From Amycolatopsis sp. CA-126428 (lineage in GTDB: Bacteria > Actinomycetota > Actinomycetes > Mycobacteriales > Pseudonocardiaceae): a DNA stretch of 64,000 bases. The stretch spans positions 62,001 to 126,000 of the forward strand of contig NZ_PPHF01000155.1 of the NCBI RefSeq assembly GCF_002904335.1, given 5' to 3'. Made by a program: the position numbers and the translations under genes. The notes under the pieces are model-generated. The model searched no databases. It saw only the letters and a program-made list of their open reading frames with translations, and was not told the origin of the DNA. This document shows, in pieces, positions 41,800-51,264 of the stretch. Every line of letters starts with the position of its first letter. Within the stretch, counting starts at the first letter, position 1.

Positions 41800-42216
41800 C
41801 GAGCCGCAGCCGGTCCGCGAGTTCGCCGGCGCCCTGGCAGTGCGCCTGCATCACCCGCTGCACACCGACTTCCCGGCCGTGGCGAGGAACCGGCCCACCA
41901 GCCCGGCCCGCCGCAACCGCGAGCCGCCGCCGCCCAGGTGGCGCGCGATGAACAGCGCCATCGTGACCCCGGCCAGGTCCTCGTCGTGGGTGTCGGCGTA
42001 CAGCCGCGTCTCGTCCCCGAACAGCTCGGCCAGTTCGCTGGTGTCCGCCGCGCACCCGATCCACGTCAGCAACGACGTGTAGTAGGCCGCGGCCCGGATC
42101 CCGGGCTCGACGCCGGCCGCGTCGGCCAGCCGGAGCGTGATCACCGTCTGGCGCAGGACCCGCTCCGTGGGGCGGCCCATGCCGAGGTCGGCCACCAGCG
42201 ACAGGGTGGCGACCAG
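41800..42216 (-). pseudogene. Decayed HD-domain/LuxR-type regulator gene
   Basis: From codon 42216 the minus strand reads LVATLSLVADLGMGRPTERV, then RQTVITLRLADAAGVE, AAYYTSLLTWIGCAADTSEL and AGVTMALFIARHLG. This is the N-terminal region of actinobacterial HD-domain proteins that end in a LuxR HTH. Near 41861-41865 an extra TG shifts the frame: one frame ends GKSVCSG-stop, while the other continues VQRVMQAHCQGAGELADRLR. The native start and the HD core/HTH are missing. The 22-bp repeats replace the downstream part. Confidence 0.75.
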
Positions 42217-42374
42217 AGGTCCTTCACAGGTGTCACACCGCTGACCGTGTTGGCTGATCGTGAGCCGGGTGCGTTCGTCCGCGTGCCGGATGAGACGGCC
42301 GACCGGGGGCGCAGTACGGTCGCACCGCGTGATCACCGTCGCGGGGGCGGCGCACGAGATTTCGAGGAGGCAGA

Positions 42375-43448
<1,074 letters not shown>

Positions 43449-43455
43449 CCCGGCG

Positions 43456-44400
43456 ATGGCGAAGAACGAGAAGGGCCAGCGCCCTTCGTGGGCGCCGCCG
43501 GTCCTGCGCGGCGACCGCCTGGAGGCCGGGCTCCGCACGCTGGAGCTCGACGTCCGCCGCCGGCTCGACGGGCTGCTGCAGGGCAACCACCTCGGCCTGG
43601 TGCCGGGGCCGGGGTCCGAGCCCGGCGAGGCGCGCCCGTACCAGCCCGGCGACGACGTGCGCCGGATGGACTGGGCGGTCACCGCCCGCACCACGACCCC
43701 GCACATCCGCGAGACCGTGGCCGACCGCGAGCTGGAGACGTGGGTCGTCGCCGACCTTTCGGCGAGCCTCGACTTCGGCACCGCGCTGTGCGAGAAGCGC
43801 GATCTGGTGGTCTGCGCCGTCGCGGCGGTCGCCCACCTCACCGGAGGCGGCGGCAACCGGATCGGCGGCCTGATCTCCACCGGCGCCGCCACGACCCGCA
43901 TCCCGGCGCGCGGCGGCCTGGCGCACGCCCGCGGGCTGGTGCGCAAGCTCGCCGAGACACCGCGCGCGGCCGAGGGCACCCGGGGCGACTTCGCCGAAGC
44001 CCTCGAAGCGCTGCGCCGCCCGCCGCGCCGGCGCGGCTTGGCCGTGGTGATCTCCGACTTCCTGGGCGACACGTCCTGGGAGAGGCCGCTGCGGGCACTG
44101 GGCGGGCGCCACGAACTGATCGCGATCGAAGTCCTCGACCCGCGCGACATCGACCTGCCCGAGGTGGGCACCGTCGTGCTGGCCGACCCGGAGACAGGGA
44201 AACAGCGCGAAGTGCACGCTTCGGCCTTGCTGCGCAAGGAGTTCGGGGCCGCGGCCCACGCCCACCGGCAACGGGTGGCGGCCGGCCTGCGGCGCGCGGG
44301 TGCGGCCCACCTGACGCTGCGCACGGACGCCGACTGGATCGCCGACATGGTGCGGTTCGTCGTCGCCCGCAAGCGCCGCTGGTCGGGGGGTGTGGCGTGA
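43456..44400 (+). CDS. DUF58 domain protein
   Basis: The protein has 314 residues from ATG 43456. The DUF58 core motif is YQPGDDVRRMDWAVTARTTTPHIRE (about residues 60-84), followed by a VWA-like region with VVADLSASLDFGTALCEKRD and a divergent metal site. DUF58 proteins are partners of MoxR ATPases in envelope stress and assembly roles. It lies 7 bp after moxR and overlaps the VWA gene by GTGA. Confidence 0.92.
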   Translation: MAKNEKGQRPSWAPPVLRGDRLEAGLRTLELDVRRRLDGLLQGNHLGLVPGPGSEPGEARPYQPGDDVRRMDWAVTARTTTPHIRETVADRELETWVVADLSASLDFGTALCEKRDLVVCAVAAVAHLTGGGGNRIGGLISTGAATTRIPARGGLAHARGLVRKLAETPRAAEGTRGDFAEALEALRRPPRRRGLAVVISDFLGDTSWERPLRALGGRHELIAIEVLDPRDIDLPEVGTVVLADPETGKQREVHASALLRKEFGAAAHAHRQRVAAGLRRAGAAHLTLRTDADWIADMVRFVVARKRRWSGGVA

Positions 44401-45377
44401 GTTTGACCGGGTTCGCGGCGCCGTGGTGGTTCTTGCTGCTGATCGCGGTGGCCGCGGTCGCGGTCGGGTACGTGCTGGCCCAGCGGGCGCGCCGGAAGCG
44501 GACCATGCGGTTCGCGAACCTGGACCTCCTCGAAAAGGTCGCGCCGAAGAGCCAGGGCTGGGTGCGGCACCTGCCGGCGGTGCTGATCGTGCTGTCGCTG
44601 CTGTTGCTCACGGTGGCGCTGGCCGGGCCGACCGCGGAACAGAAGGTGCCGCGCAACCGGGCGACCGTGATGCTGGTGATCGACGTGTCGCTGTCGATGG
44701 AAGCCACCGACGTCCTGCCGACGCGGCTGCAGGCCGCCCAGGAGGCGGCGACGAGCTTCGCGCGGAACATGACGCCGGGGATCAACCTGGGGCTGATCTC
44801 GTTCGCGGGCACGGCGACGGTGCTGGTCAACCCGACCACCGACCGCAACGGCGTGATCAAGGCGATCGAAAACCTGAAGCTGGCCCAGTCGACGGCGACC
44901 GGGGAAGGCATCTTCGCGGCGTTGCAGTCGGTGGAGAGCTTCTCGAGCGTCGTCGGCGGGGCGGACGGGCCACCGCCGGCGCGGATCGTGCTGATGTCCG
45001 ACGGGAAGCAGACCGTGCCCGAGGACCTGTACGCGGCGCGCGGCGGCTACACCGCGGCGCAGGCGGCGAAGCAGGCCGGGGTGCCGATCTCGTCGATCTC
45101 CTTCGGCACCACCCACGGTTCGGTCACCATCGACGACAAACCCCAGCCGGTCAGCGTGGACGACGAGTCGCTGCGCGAGATCGCGCGGCTCTCGGGCGGC
45201 GACTTCTACAAGGCGGCCAGCGCCGAGGAGCTGAAGAAGGTCTACGCCGACCTCGGCGAGCAGATCGGCTACGAGCTCAAGGACGCCGACGCGAGCAAGC
45301 CGTGGCTGGTGGCGGGGACGTTGATCCTCATGCTGGGCGCGGCGGCCAGCTTGTTCTTCGGGCAGCGCCTGCCCTGA
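44397..45377 (+). CDS. VWA-domain membrane protein (BatA/Rv1481-like)
   Basis: The protein has 326 residues from GTG 44397. Two membrane helices at the N-terminus (FAAPWWFLLLIAVAAVAVGY and LPAVLIVLSLLLLTVALAGP) are followed by a VWA domain with intact MIDAS Asp96-x-Ser98-x-Ser100 (VIDVSLSMEATD). A closing helix (WLVAGTLILMLGAAASLFF) completes it. It presents its VWA domain outside or inside the membrane in partnership with MoxR. It is the last gene of the moxR set; the next gene is convergent. Confidence 0.93.
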   Translation: MSLTGFAAPWWFLLLIAVAAVAVGYVLAQRARRKRTMRFANLDLLEKVAPKSQGWVRHLPAVLIVLSLLLLTVALAGPTAEQKVPRNRATVMLVIDVSLSMEATDVLPTRLQAAQEAATSFARNMTPGINLGLISFAGTATVLVNPTTDRNGVIKAIENLKLAQSTATGEGIFAALQSVESFSSVVGGADGPPPARIVLMSDGKQTVPEDLYAARGGYTAAQAAKQAGVPISSISFGTTHGSVTIDDKPQPVSVDDESLREIARLSGGDFYKAASAEELKKVYADLGEQIGYELKDADASKPWLVAGTLILMLGAAASLFFGQRLP

Positions 45378-45378
45378 C

Positions 45379-45888
45379 TCAGGCTCGGCGGACGCCGTAC
45401 AGGCTTCCGCCGAGCAGGGTCACCCCGGACAGGACGCCGCTGACGAACGGCACCCACTCCGCGGCGCTCCCGAGCAGGACGAGACCGGCGACGCCGAGCA
45501 CGGTCAGGACCGCGCCGACGACGAGGATCGAGCGGGCCTTCCACGCCGACGCGAGGGCCACGAAGTGCAGGCCGACGACCGTGGCGATCCACGCGACGTT
45601 CGCCTGGACCGGCGCGTCCAGCAGGCTCAGCACGAAGAACCCGGCGACGAGCAGCACCACCTCGCCGACGACGATCACCCGGTAGCTCGGCCCGAACACC
45701 GGCCGGTCGTCGAGCGTCGGCCGCCCGCCCGCGCGGACGCCGAGGACCACCACCGCCACCAGGGTGAGCACGGCGAGGGCGCGCAGCACCCAGCCGAGTG
45801 CCGCGGGGACGGGAGCACCGGAGTTGACCAGGACGAAGACGGTGCCGAACGCGGCGCCGATGAGCGCCCCCAGAAACTGCTGTCGCAT
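45379..45888 (-). CDS. Small integral membrane protein, unknown
   Basis: The protein has 169 residues from ATG 45888, with about five hydrophobic helices (QFLGALIGAAFGTVFVLV, LRALAVLTLVAVVVLGV, VIVVGEVVLLVAGFFVLSLL, VAWIATVVGLHFVALASAW, ILVVGAVLTVLGVAGLVLL). It resembles conserved actinobacterial membrane proteins of unknown function. It is the last gene of a minus-strand run and converges with the VWA gene (1 bp between). Confidence 0.75.
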   Translation of the reverse strand: MRQQFLGALIGAAFGTVFVLVNSGAPVPAALGWVLRALAVLTLVAVVVLGVRAGGRPTLDDRPVFGPSYRVIVVGEVVLLVAGFFVLSLLDAPVQANVAWIATVVGLHFVALASAWKARSILVVGAVLTVLGVAGLVLLGSAAEWVPFVSGVLSGVTLLGGSLYGVRRA

Positions 45889-45897
45889 CCGGCGAAC

Positions 45898-46365
45898 CTA
45901 CCGGAGGGCGCTCGCGAAGCCGTTCTGGCGCCAGGCCTCGTAGACGGTGATCGCCGCGGTGTTCGCGAGGTTGAGCGAGCGGCTCGTCGGCAGCATCGGC
46001 AGCCGCACGCGGTCGGTCACCTCCGGCGCTTCCTGCACCGCCTCGGGCAAGCCCACCGACTCCGGCCCGAACATCAGGACGTCGCCCGGGGTGTAGGCGA
46101 CGTCGGTGTACAGCCGCGTCGCCGAGGCGCTGAAGGCGTAGACCTTCGCCGGCAGCAGCGCTTCCCAAGCCGCCACCAGTGAAGCGTGGACGTGGACGCG
46201 GGCCAGGTCGTGGTAATCGAGCCCGGCCCGGCGCAGCTGCTTGTCCTCCAAGGTGAACCCGAGCGGCTCGACCAGGTGCAGTTCGCAGCCGGTGTTGGCG
46301 GCCAGCCGGATCGCGTTGCCGGTGTTGGGCGGGATTTCCGGCTGGTAGAAGAGAACGCGGAACAC
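45898..46365 (-). CDS. trmL: tRNA (cytidine(34)-2'-O)-methyltransferase
   Basis: The protein has 155 residues from GTG 46365. It is a minimal SPOUT methyltransferase (MFRVLFYQPEIPPNTGNAIR, VLMFGPESVGLPEAV, LPMLPTSRSLNLANTAAITV) that methylates the wobble base of certain tRNAs and functions as a dimer with a trefoil knot. Length and motifs fit TrmL closely. It lies 4 bp after the thioesterase gene, on the same strand. Confidence 0.95.
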   Translation of the reverse strand: MFRVLFYQPEIPPNTGNAIRLAANTGCELHLVEPLGFTLEDKQLRRAGLDYHDLARVHVHASLVAAWEALLPAKVYAFSASATRLYTDVAYTPGDVLMFGPESVGLPEAVQEAPEVTDRVRLPMLPTSRSLNLANTAAITVYEAWRQNGFASALR

Positions 46366-46369
46366 GGGC

Positions 46370-46792
46370 TCAGTCCCCGAGCAGGGCGGCGTAAACCTTG
46401 CGGACGGCGTCCGGCGGCGGTGTGGGCCGCAGGCTCGCCGGGTCGATGAAGACGTACCGGAGCGTGGCCGCCGCCACGAGGGTCTCGCCGCGGCGGATCT
46501 CGAAGTCGAAGATCAGCGACGTCGTGCCGAGGTGGTTCGGGTACTGCGAAACGACCAGTTCGTCGTCGTAGCGGGCCGGCGCGCGGAACTTCAGGTTCGC
46601 CTCCGCGACCACGACGTCGGTGCCGTGCGCCAGGAATTCGTCGTGGGAGCCGAACAGGGCCTTCTCCGCCTCGAAGGAGCACATGTCCACATAGGCCAGG
46701 TAGTGGGCGTTGAACACGATGCCCTGGCCGTCGCACTCGTGGTAGCGCACGCGCAGCGGCATCTCGGCGATCGGGCGGCGAGGTGCGGTCAC
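46370..46792 (-). CDS. Acyl-CoA thioesterase (4HBT hotdog fold)
   Basis: The protein has 140 residues from GTG 46792; a TTG three codons earlier (46801) is possible. The motif RVRYHECDGQGIVFNAHYLAYVD is the 4-hydroxybenzoyl-CoA thioesterase active-site region, with its acidic catalytic residue, followed by EANLKFRAPARYDDELVV and the hotdog strands. It probably hydrolyses acyl-CoA esters; the acyl group is unknown. It sits between the TAXI gene and trmL. Confidence 0.88.
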   Translation of the reverse strand: MTAPRRPIAEMPLRVRYHECDGQGIVFNAHYLAYVDMCSFEAEKALFGSHDEFLAHGTDVVVAEANLKFRAPARYDDELVVSQYPNHLGTTSLIFDFEIRRGETLVAAATLRYVFIDPASLRPTPPPDAVRKVYAALLGD

Positions 46793-46807
46793 GTGCGCCA
46801 ATCTAGT

Positions 46808-47752
46808 TCAGCCGTGTAAAGCCCGGTACTCGGCCGCCGCGCCCGGCTGCAGCGGGACCGGCTGGGTGCCGATCAGCGTCCGCACGTCGAGGAACTGCGT
46901 CCCCACGGCTTCGGCGGGCACCAGCGTGGTGGCGCGCTCGACGAGCAGCCGGACCACCGCCGCGGCGACGTCGTCGGGCAGCGAAGGCGCGCACACCAGC
47001 AGGTTCGCCACCCCGATCGTGCTCAGCGCCCCGACGCCGCGGTACGCGCCGTCCGGGACCTGGACCTGGTCGTACACCGGGCCGTACGCCGTGCGCAGCG
47101 CGGGCACCACCGAGTCCAGGGGCAGCAGCGCGATCGGGGTCGTCCGGGTCAGCTCGGCGAGTCTCGGCGTCGGGATCCCGCCCGACCACAGCATGGCGTC
47201 GATGCGGCGGCCGGCCAGCGCGCGGACCGCGTCCTCGAACAGCAGGTGCCGGGCGTCCACCGCGACGCCCGCCTTGGCGAACAGGCGCTCGCCGAGCTGT
47301 GCCGCCCCGGAGCCGCCCGCGCCCAGGGACACCGCGCGCCCGGCGAGGTCGGCCAGGCGGCGCACCGGGCCGTCCGCGCGCACGACGAGCTGCAGGTAGT
47401 TCTCGTAGACGCGGCCGAGCGCGAGCAGCGGGACCGTCCCGGCGAACGGCGGTCCCCCGCCGAGCGCGGTCTGGGCGACGTCGGCGAGCACCAGCCCGAG
47501 GTCGGCCTGCCCCCGCTGCACGAGCCCGACGTTGGCGACGCTCGCCTCGGTCGGGACGGCGGTGGCGTGCAGCAGCGGTTCGGCCCGGTTCAATTCGGCC
47601 GAGAGGAGCTGGGCGAAGGCCAGGTAGAACCCGCCGCGCTCGCCGGCGGCGATGGTGAGCGCGCGTTCCGGGCCGCGGTAGCCGGACGTCGAACACCCGG
47701 CCAGCGCGAGGCCGAGGCCGCCGAGCAGGGCCGTGCGGCGGGTGAGCGTCAT
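46808..47752 (-). CDS. TAXI-family solute-binding lipoprotein
   Basis: The protein has 314 residues from ATG 47752, overlapping the histidine kinase stop. A twin-arginine/lipoprotein signal (RRTALLGGLGLALAGC, lipobox Cys near residue 21) anchors it outside the membrane. The fold matches TAXI binding proteins (LTIAAGERGGFYLAFAQLLS, TEASVANVGLVQRGQADLGL, VSLGAGGSGAAQLGERLFAK). TAXI proteins normally feed TRAP transporters, but no TRAP membrane gene is near. Its coupling to a two-component system suggests a sensory partner role. Confidence 0.85.
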   Translation of the reverse strand: MTLTRRTALLGGLGLALAGCSTSGYRGPERALTIAAGERGGFYLAFAQLLSAELNRAEPLLHATAVPTEASVANVGLVQRGQADLGLVLADVAQTALGGGPPFAGTVPLLALGRVYENYLQLVVRADGPVRRLADLAGRAVSLGAGGSGAAQLGERLFAKAGVAVDARHLLFEDAVRALAGRRIDAMLWSGGIPTPRLAELTRTTPIALLPLDSVVPALRTAYGPVYDQVQVPDGAYRGVGALSTIGVANLLVCAPSLPDDVAAAVVRLLVERATTLVPAEAVGTQFLDVRTLIGTQPVPLQPGAAAEYRALHG

Positions 47753-49143
47753 CCCGGCACCTCCCGCAGCGGCAGCGTGACGCGGACTTCGAGGCCGTGG
47801 GGGCGGGCCTGCCGCAGCTCCAGGACCCCACCGCGGGTGCGCACCTGCTGGTGGGCGATGGCCAGGCCGAGGCCGGTGCCGCGCGGGGCGCCTTCGCCAC
47901 CCGCGCGCCAGAACCGTTCGGTCGCCCGCGCTCTGTCCTGTTCGGACAGTCCCGGCCCGTCGTCGGCCACGACGAGCGTCGCGGTTTCCCCAACGCTTTC
48001 CCACTCGGTGGTGATCTTCGCGCCGCGGCCGGCGTAGTGGACGGCGTTGTCCAGCAGCACATCGAGGATCTGCGCGAGCTCGCCTTCCGGGCAGCCCACG
48101 GTCACCGGCTCGTCGTGGCCCGGCGGCGGCACGAGCGCCGAACCGGCGTCCTCGGCGGCCGGGCGCCAGGCGTCGACGCGTTCGGCCAGCACGGACGCGA
48201 GGTCGCAGGTCTCGTCGGCACCCCCGGCCGCGACGCGGGTCGCGGTGCTTTCGGCCAGCGCGAGCGCGAGGAGGCCGTCGAGCAGTTTCTCCAGGCGTTC
48301 CACTTCGGCGACGGTCGCGCGGTAAGTGGTGTCGTCGCCGTCGATCCGCCCGGCGAGGGAGTCGACCCGCAGCCGCAGTGCCGCCATCGGGTTCCGCAGC
48401 TGGTGCGAGGCGTCGGCGACCAGCCGGTGCTGCTGCTCGGCGGCTTCGAGCACGGCCTCGGACATCCGGTTGACCTCGGCGGCCAGCGACCGCAGCTCGC
48501 GCGGCCCGGTGCGTTCGGGGACGTGCGCGCGGTGGCCGCCCGCCACGGCCAGCACCCCGGTCTCGAGCTCGTGCAGCGGCCGCACCATCCACCGGGCCAG
48601 CACCACGGCGAGCAGCACGAACACCATCGCGACCAGGACCGCGCCGACGCCGATGGTGCCCCACCGGGTGGCGACGTCCGAGGCCGCCGCCGTCACCGAC
48701 GCACGCAGCACGACCACGCCCGACACGCGGGTCCCGGTGCCGACCGGGCGGACGAAGTAGGCCGGTTCGGCCGACCACGGGTCCAGCCGGTCCACCCGCG
48801 GCGCCGGTTCGTTGCGCATGGTCGCCTCCACCAGCGCGCGCACCGCGGGCTCACCCGCGGTCAGGCCGCCCGCCTGCACCAGCGGCAGGCGCCGGCCGTC
48901 GACGATGACGACGCCTTCGCCGTACAGCCCGGCGTAGCCCTCCGCTTCGGCCGCGAGGGCCGCCGGGTCGTGGGTGTCGACGGCCTGCTGGGCGAGCACG
49001 ACGAACCGGTCGACGTCGGCGGTGCGGGAGATGACCAGCTGCTGCGTGCGCTGGTCGGCGGTGGCCGTCAGCAGCGGCCCGGCGAACGCGGCGACCACCG
49101 CGAGGGCGAGGGCGACCAGGACCACCAGCAGCCGGGTGCGCAC
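47749..49143 (-). CDS. Sensor histidine kinase
   Basis: The protein has 464 residues from GTG 49143. Membrane helices at about 5-25 and 162-184 flank an extracellular sensor of some 135 residues. A HAMP domain, the HisKA box ASHQLRNPM with His247, and HATPase_c motifs (LLDNAVHYAG, DDGPGL, GTGLGLAIAHQQVRTRGG) follow. It phosphorylates the response regulator encoded just upstream. Overlap with the TAXI gene suggests that the binding protein delivers the signal to this kinase. Confidence 0.93.
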   Translation of the reverse strand: MRTRLLVVLVALALAVVAAFAGPLLTATADQRTQQLVISRTADVDRFVVLAQQAVDTHDPAALAAEAEGYAGLYGEGVVIVDGRRLPLVQAGGLTAGEPAVRALVEATMRNEPAPRVDRLDPWSAEPAYFVRPVGTGTRVSGVVVLRASVTAAASDVATRWGTIGVGAVLVAMVFVLLAVVLARWMVRPLHELETGVLAVAGGHRAHVPERTGPRELRSLAAEVNRMSEAVLEAAEQQHRLVADASHQLRNPMAALRLRVDSLAGRIDGDDTTYRATVAEVERLEKLLDGLLALALAESTATRVAAGGADETCDLASVLAERVDAWRPAAEDAGSALVPPPGHDEPVTVGCPEGELAQILDVLLDNAVHYAGRGAKITTEWESVGETATLVVADDGPGLSEQDRARATERFWRAGGEGAPRGTGLGLAIAHQQVRTRGGVLELRQARPHGLEVRVTLPLREVPG

Positions 49144-49146
49144 GGG

Positions 49147-49815
49147 TCAGCCCCGGCCGAGCCGGTAGCCGAAGCCGCGGATGGTGGTGAGCAGGCCCGG
49201 CCGGTCCAGCTTGGCGCGCAGCCCGGTCAGGTGGACGTCGAGCGAGCGCGACACCGCGAGGTAGGCGTCGCCCCAGACCTCGTCCATGAGCTGCTGGCGG
49301 CTGACCGCGGTGCCGGGGCGGACGGCGAGCACGGCCAGGATCTCGAATTCCTTGGTGGTGAGCCCGACGTCGTGCCCGGCGACCAGGACCCGGCGGGCGC
49401 CGAGGTCGATCTCGACGTCTTCGACGCGCACGACGTCACCAGCCGGGGCCGCGCGGGCCACCGCCCGCCGCACGACGGCGTCCATCCGCGCCAGCAGCTC
49501 GGCCAGCCGCACCGGCTTGGTGAGGTAGTCGTCGGCGCCGAGCCGCAGCCCGCGCACGACCGAGCGCTCGTCGCCGCGGGCGGTCAGCACGATCACCGGG
49601 ACCGGCGAAACGGCCCGGATCTTGCGGAGGACGTCGAGGCCGTCGAGGTCGGGCAGGCCCAGGTCGAGCAGGACGAGGTCGGCGGTGCGGTGGTGGTGCA
49701 GCGCGTCGGCCCCGCGGGCGACGCTGGTGACGGGATGACCGCGCGCGTGCAGCGACTCGGCGAGCGCGCCGGCGACACCCGCGTCGTCTTCGACGAGGAG
49801 CACGCGCACGGCCAT
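49147..49815 (-). CDS. OmpR-family response regulator
   Basis: The protein has 222 residues from ATG 49815. The receiver domain has acidic residues in LLVEDD (about 6-11), phospho-acceptor Asp51 (VLLDLGLPDLDG) and Lys in YLTKPVRLAELL. The C-terminal winged helix (from about residue 130: VGLTTKEFEILAVLAVRPGT, then AVSRSLDVHLTGLRAKLDRP) binds DNA. It is cotranscribed with the MHS transporter upstream (7-bp gap) and the kinase downstream. Confidence 0.95.
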   Translation of the reverse strand: MAVRVLLVEDDAGVAGALAESLHARGHPVTSVARGADALHHHRTADLVLLDLGLPDLDGLDVLRKIRAVSPVPVIVLTARGDERSVVRGLRLGADDYLTKPVRLAELLARMDAVVRRAVARAAPAGDVVRVEDVEIDLGARRVLVAGHDVGLTTKEFEILAVLAVRPGTAVSRQQLMDEVWGDAYLAVSRSLDVHLTGLRAKLDRPGLLTTIRGFGYRLGRG

Positions 49816-49822
49816 CCCCCTG

Positions 49823-51145
49823 TCAGTGGTCGTCTTCCCGGCGCTCTTCCAGCTCGGAGGTCTTCGACGTTTCCCGCATTGTGCCGTAGACGATGAGGGA
49901 CACCAGGACACAGCCCGCGACGTACCAGAAGAACACCGGTTCGTGCCCGGCGCTCTTCAGCGCCTGCGCGATCAGCTCGGCGGTGCCGCCGAAGATCGCC
50001 ACGGTCAGCGCGTAGGGCAGCCCGACACCGAGGGCGCGGATCTTCGTCGGGAACAGCTCGGCCTTCACGATGGCGTTGATCGAGGTGTACCCGGCGACGA
50101 CCACCAGCCCGGCCAGCACGAGGAAGAACGCGCCGACGGGGTTGCGGGTCGAGCCCATGATCGTCATCAGCGGGACGGTGAGCAGCGTGCCGCCGATGCC
50201 GAAGAACAGCAGCAGCGGCCGGCGCCCGATCCGGTCGGACAGGCGCCCGAACACCGGCTGCAGGACCGCGGCGACCAGGATCGCGCAGAACAGCACGATG
50301 GTGACCTGCCGCCGGGGGAGGTGCGCGGTGTTCTCCAGGAACTTCTGGCTGTAGGTGGCGAAGGTGTAGAAGCCGACCGTGCCGCCGAGGGTCAGGCCGA
50401 CGACGAGCGCGATCTCCTTGGGGTACTTGGCCAGCGCGCGCAGCGTGCCGCGTTCGCCTTGGCTTTCGCCCGCCTCGCGCTGGTAGCTCTCGGACTCGTC
50501 CATGCCGCGCCGCAGCCACATCACGGTGAGCGCGGCGACCGTGCCGACGCCGAACGCGATCCGCCAGCCCCAGGACGTCAGCTGCTGCTCGGTGAGCAGC
50601 GCCTGCAGGATCAGCTGGAGACCCAGCGCGAGCAGCTGGCCGCCGTAGAGGGTCACGTACTGGAAGCTCGAGTAGAAGCCGCGCTTGCCGGGAGTGGCCA
50701 CTTCGGACAGGTAGGTCGCCGAGGTGGAGTACTCGCCGCCGACCGACAGGCCCTGGATCAGCCGGGCGGTGAGCAGCAGGATCGGCGCGGCGATCCCGAT
50801 GCTGTGGTAGCTCGGCGTGACGGCGATGAGCAGCGAGCCGCCCGCCATCAGCGTCACCGAGAGCACCAGCGCGCGGCGGCGGCCGAACCGGTCGGCGAAC
50901 CGCCCGAGCATCCACCCGCCCAGCGGCCGCATGAGGAACCCGACGGCGAACACGGCCGCGGTCCCCAAGAACGCGGCCGTGGTGTCGGACGTCGGGAAGA
51001 AGGATTTGGCGAAGTAAGTGGTGAACGCCGCGTAGGCGTACCAGTCGTACCACTCGATCAAGTTGCCGATCGAGCCGCGCAGCACGTTGCCGATCACGCG
51101 CTTTTCGCTGACGGCCGGGGCGGCGCCATTGAGCCGGGTTGTCAT
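49823..51145 (-). CDS. MFS transporter of the metabolite:H+ symporter (MHS) family
   Basis: The protein has 440 residues from ATG 51145, with AGGAGGTCG upstream. It has twelve predicted helices and the MHS/KgtP motifs NLIEWYDWYAYAAF at the start, GWMLGRFADRFGRRRALVLS after helix 2-3 and LIQGLSVGGEYSTSATYLSE in helix 5. MHS carriers import dicarboxylates, alpha-ketoglutarate, shikimate, proline or similar acids with protons. It is probably the regulated target and first gene of the transporter-TCS-TAXI operon. Confidence 0.92.
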   Translation of the reverse strand: MTTRLNGAAPAVSEKRVIGNVLRGSIGNLIEWYDWYAYAAFTTYFAKSFFPTSDTTAAFLGTAAVFAVGFLMRPLGGWMLGRFADRFGRRRALVLSVTLMAGGSLLIAVTPSYHSIGIAAPILLLTARLIQGLSVGGEYSTSATYLSEVATPGKRGFYSSFQYVTLYGGQLLALGLQLILQALLTEQQLTSWGWRIAFGVGTVAALTVMWLRRGMDESESYQREAGESQGERGTLRALAKYPKEIALVVGLTLGGTVGFYTFATYSQKFLENTAHLPRRQVTIVLFCAILVAAVLQPVFGRLSDRIGRRPLLLFFGIGGTLLTVPLMTIMGSTRNPVGAFFLVLAGLVVVAGYTSINAIVKAELFPTKIRALGVGLPYALTVAIFGGTAELIAQALKSAGHEPVFFWYVAGCVLVSLIVYGTMRETSKTSELEERREDDH

Positions 51146-51150
51146 CGTCG

Positions 51151-51235
51151 ACCTCCTGTGTTGCGACTCACGGTGACCACCTGGCCGGGTGCCCGGCAAG
51201 GCCGGGAGGCAGTTCCTAACACCGGCTTAGGACGG
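51151..51235. repeat. Imperfect ~85-bp repeat, copy 1
   Basis: This is the partner of 52461-52544, in the same orientation. Shared blocks include GCGACTCACGGTGACCA, CGGGT, GCAAGG, CGGGAGGCAG and AGGACGG. This copy overlaps the MHS gene's ribosome binding region. It may be a duplicated leader or a structured element. Confidence 0.7.
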
Positions 51236-51264
51236 TGCCGTTCTTCGCGGACACAGCTGCTCGG

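Noticed and set aside
51161..51235. Target-site duplication of a recent transposon
   Set aside because: Copies differ at about a quarter of positions and are ~85 bp long; no transposase or terminal inverted repeats were seen. Reported instead as an old duplication or conserved leader.
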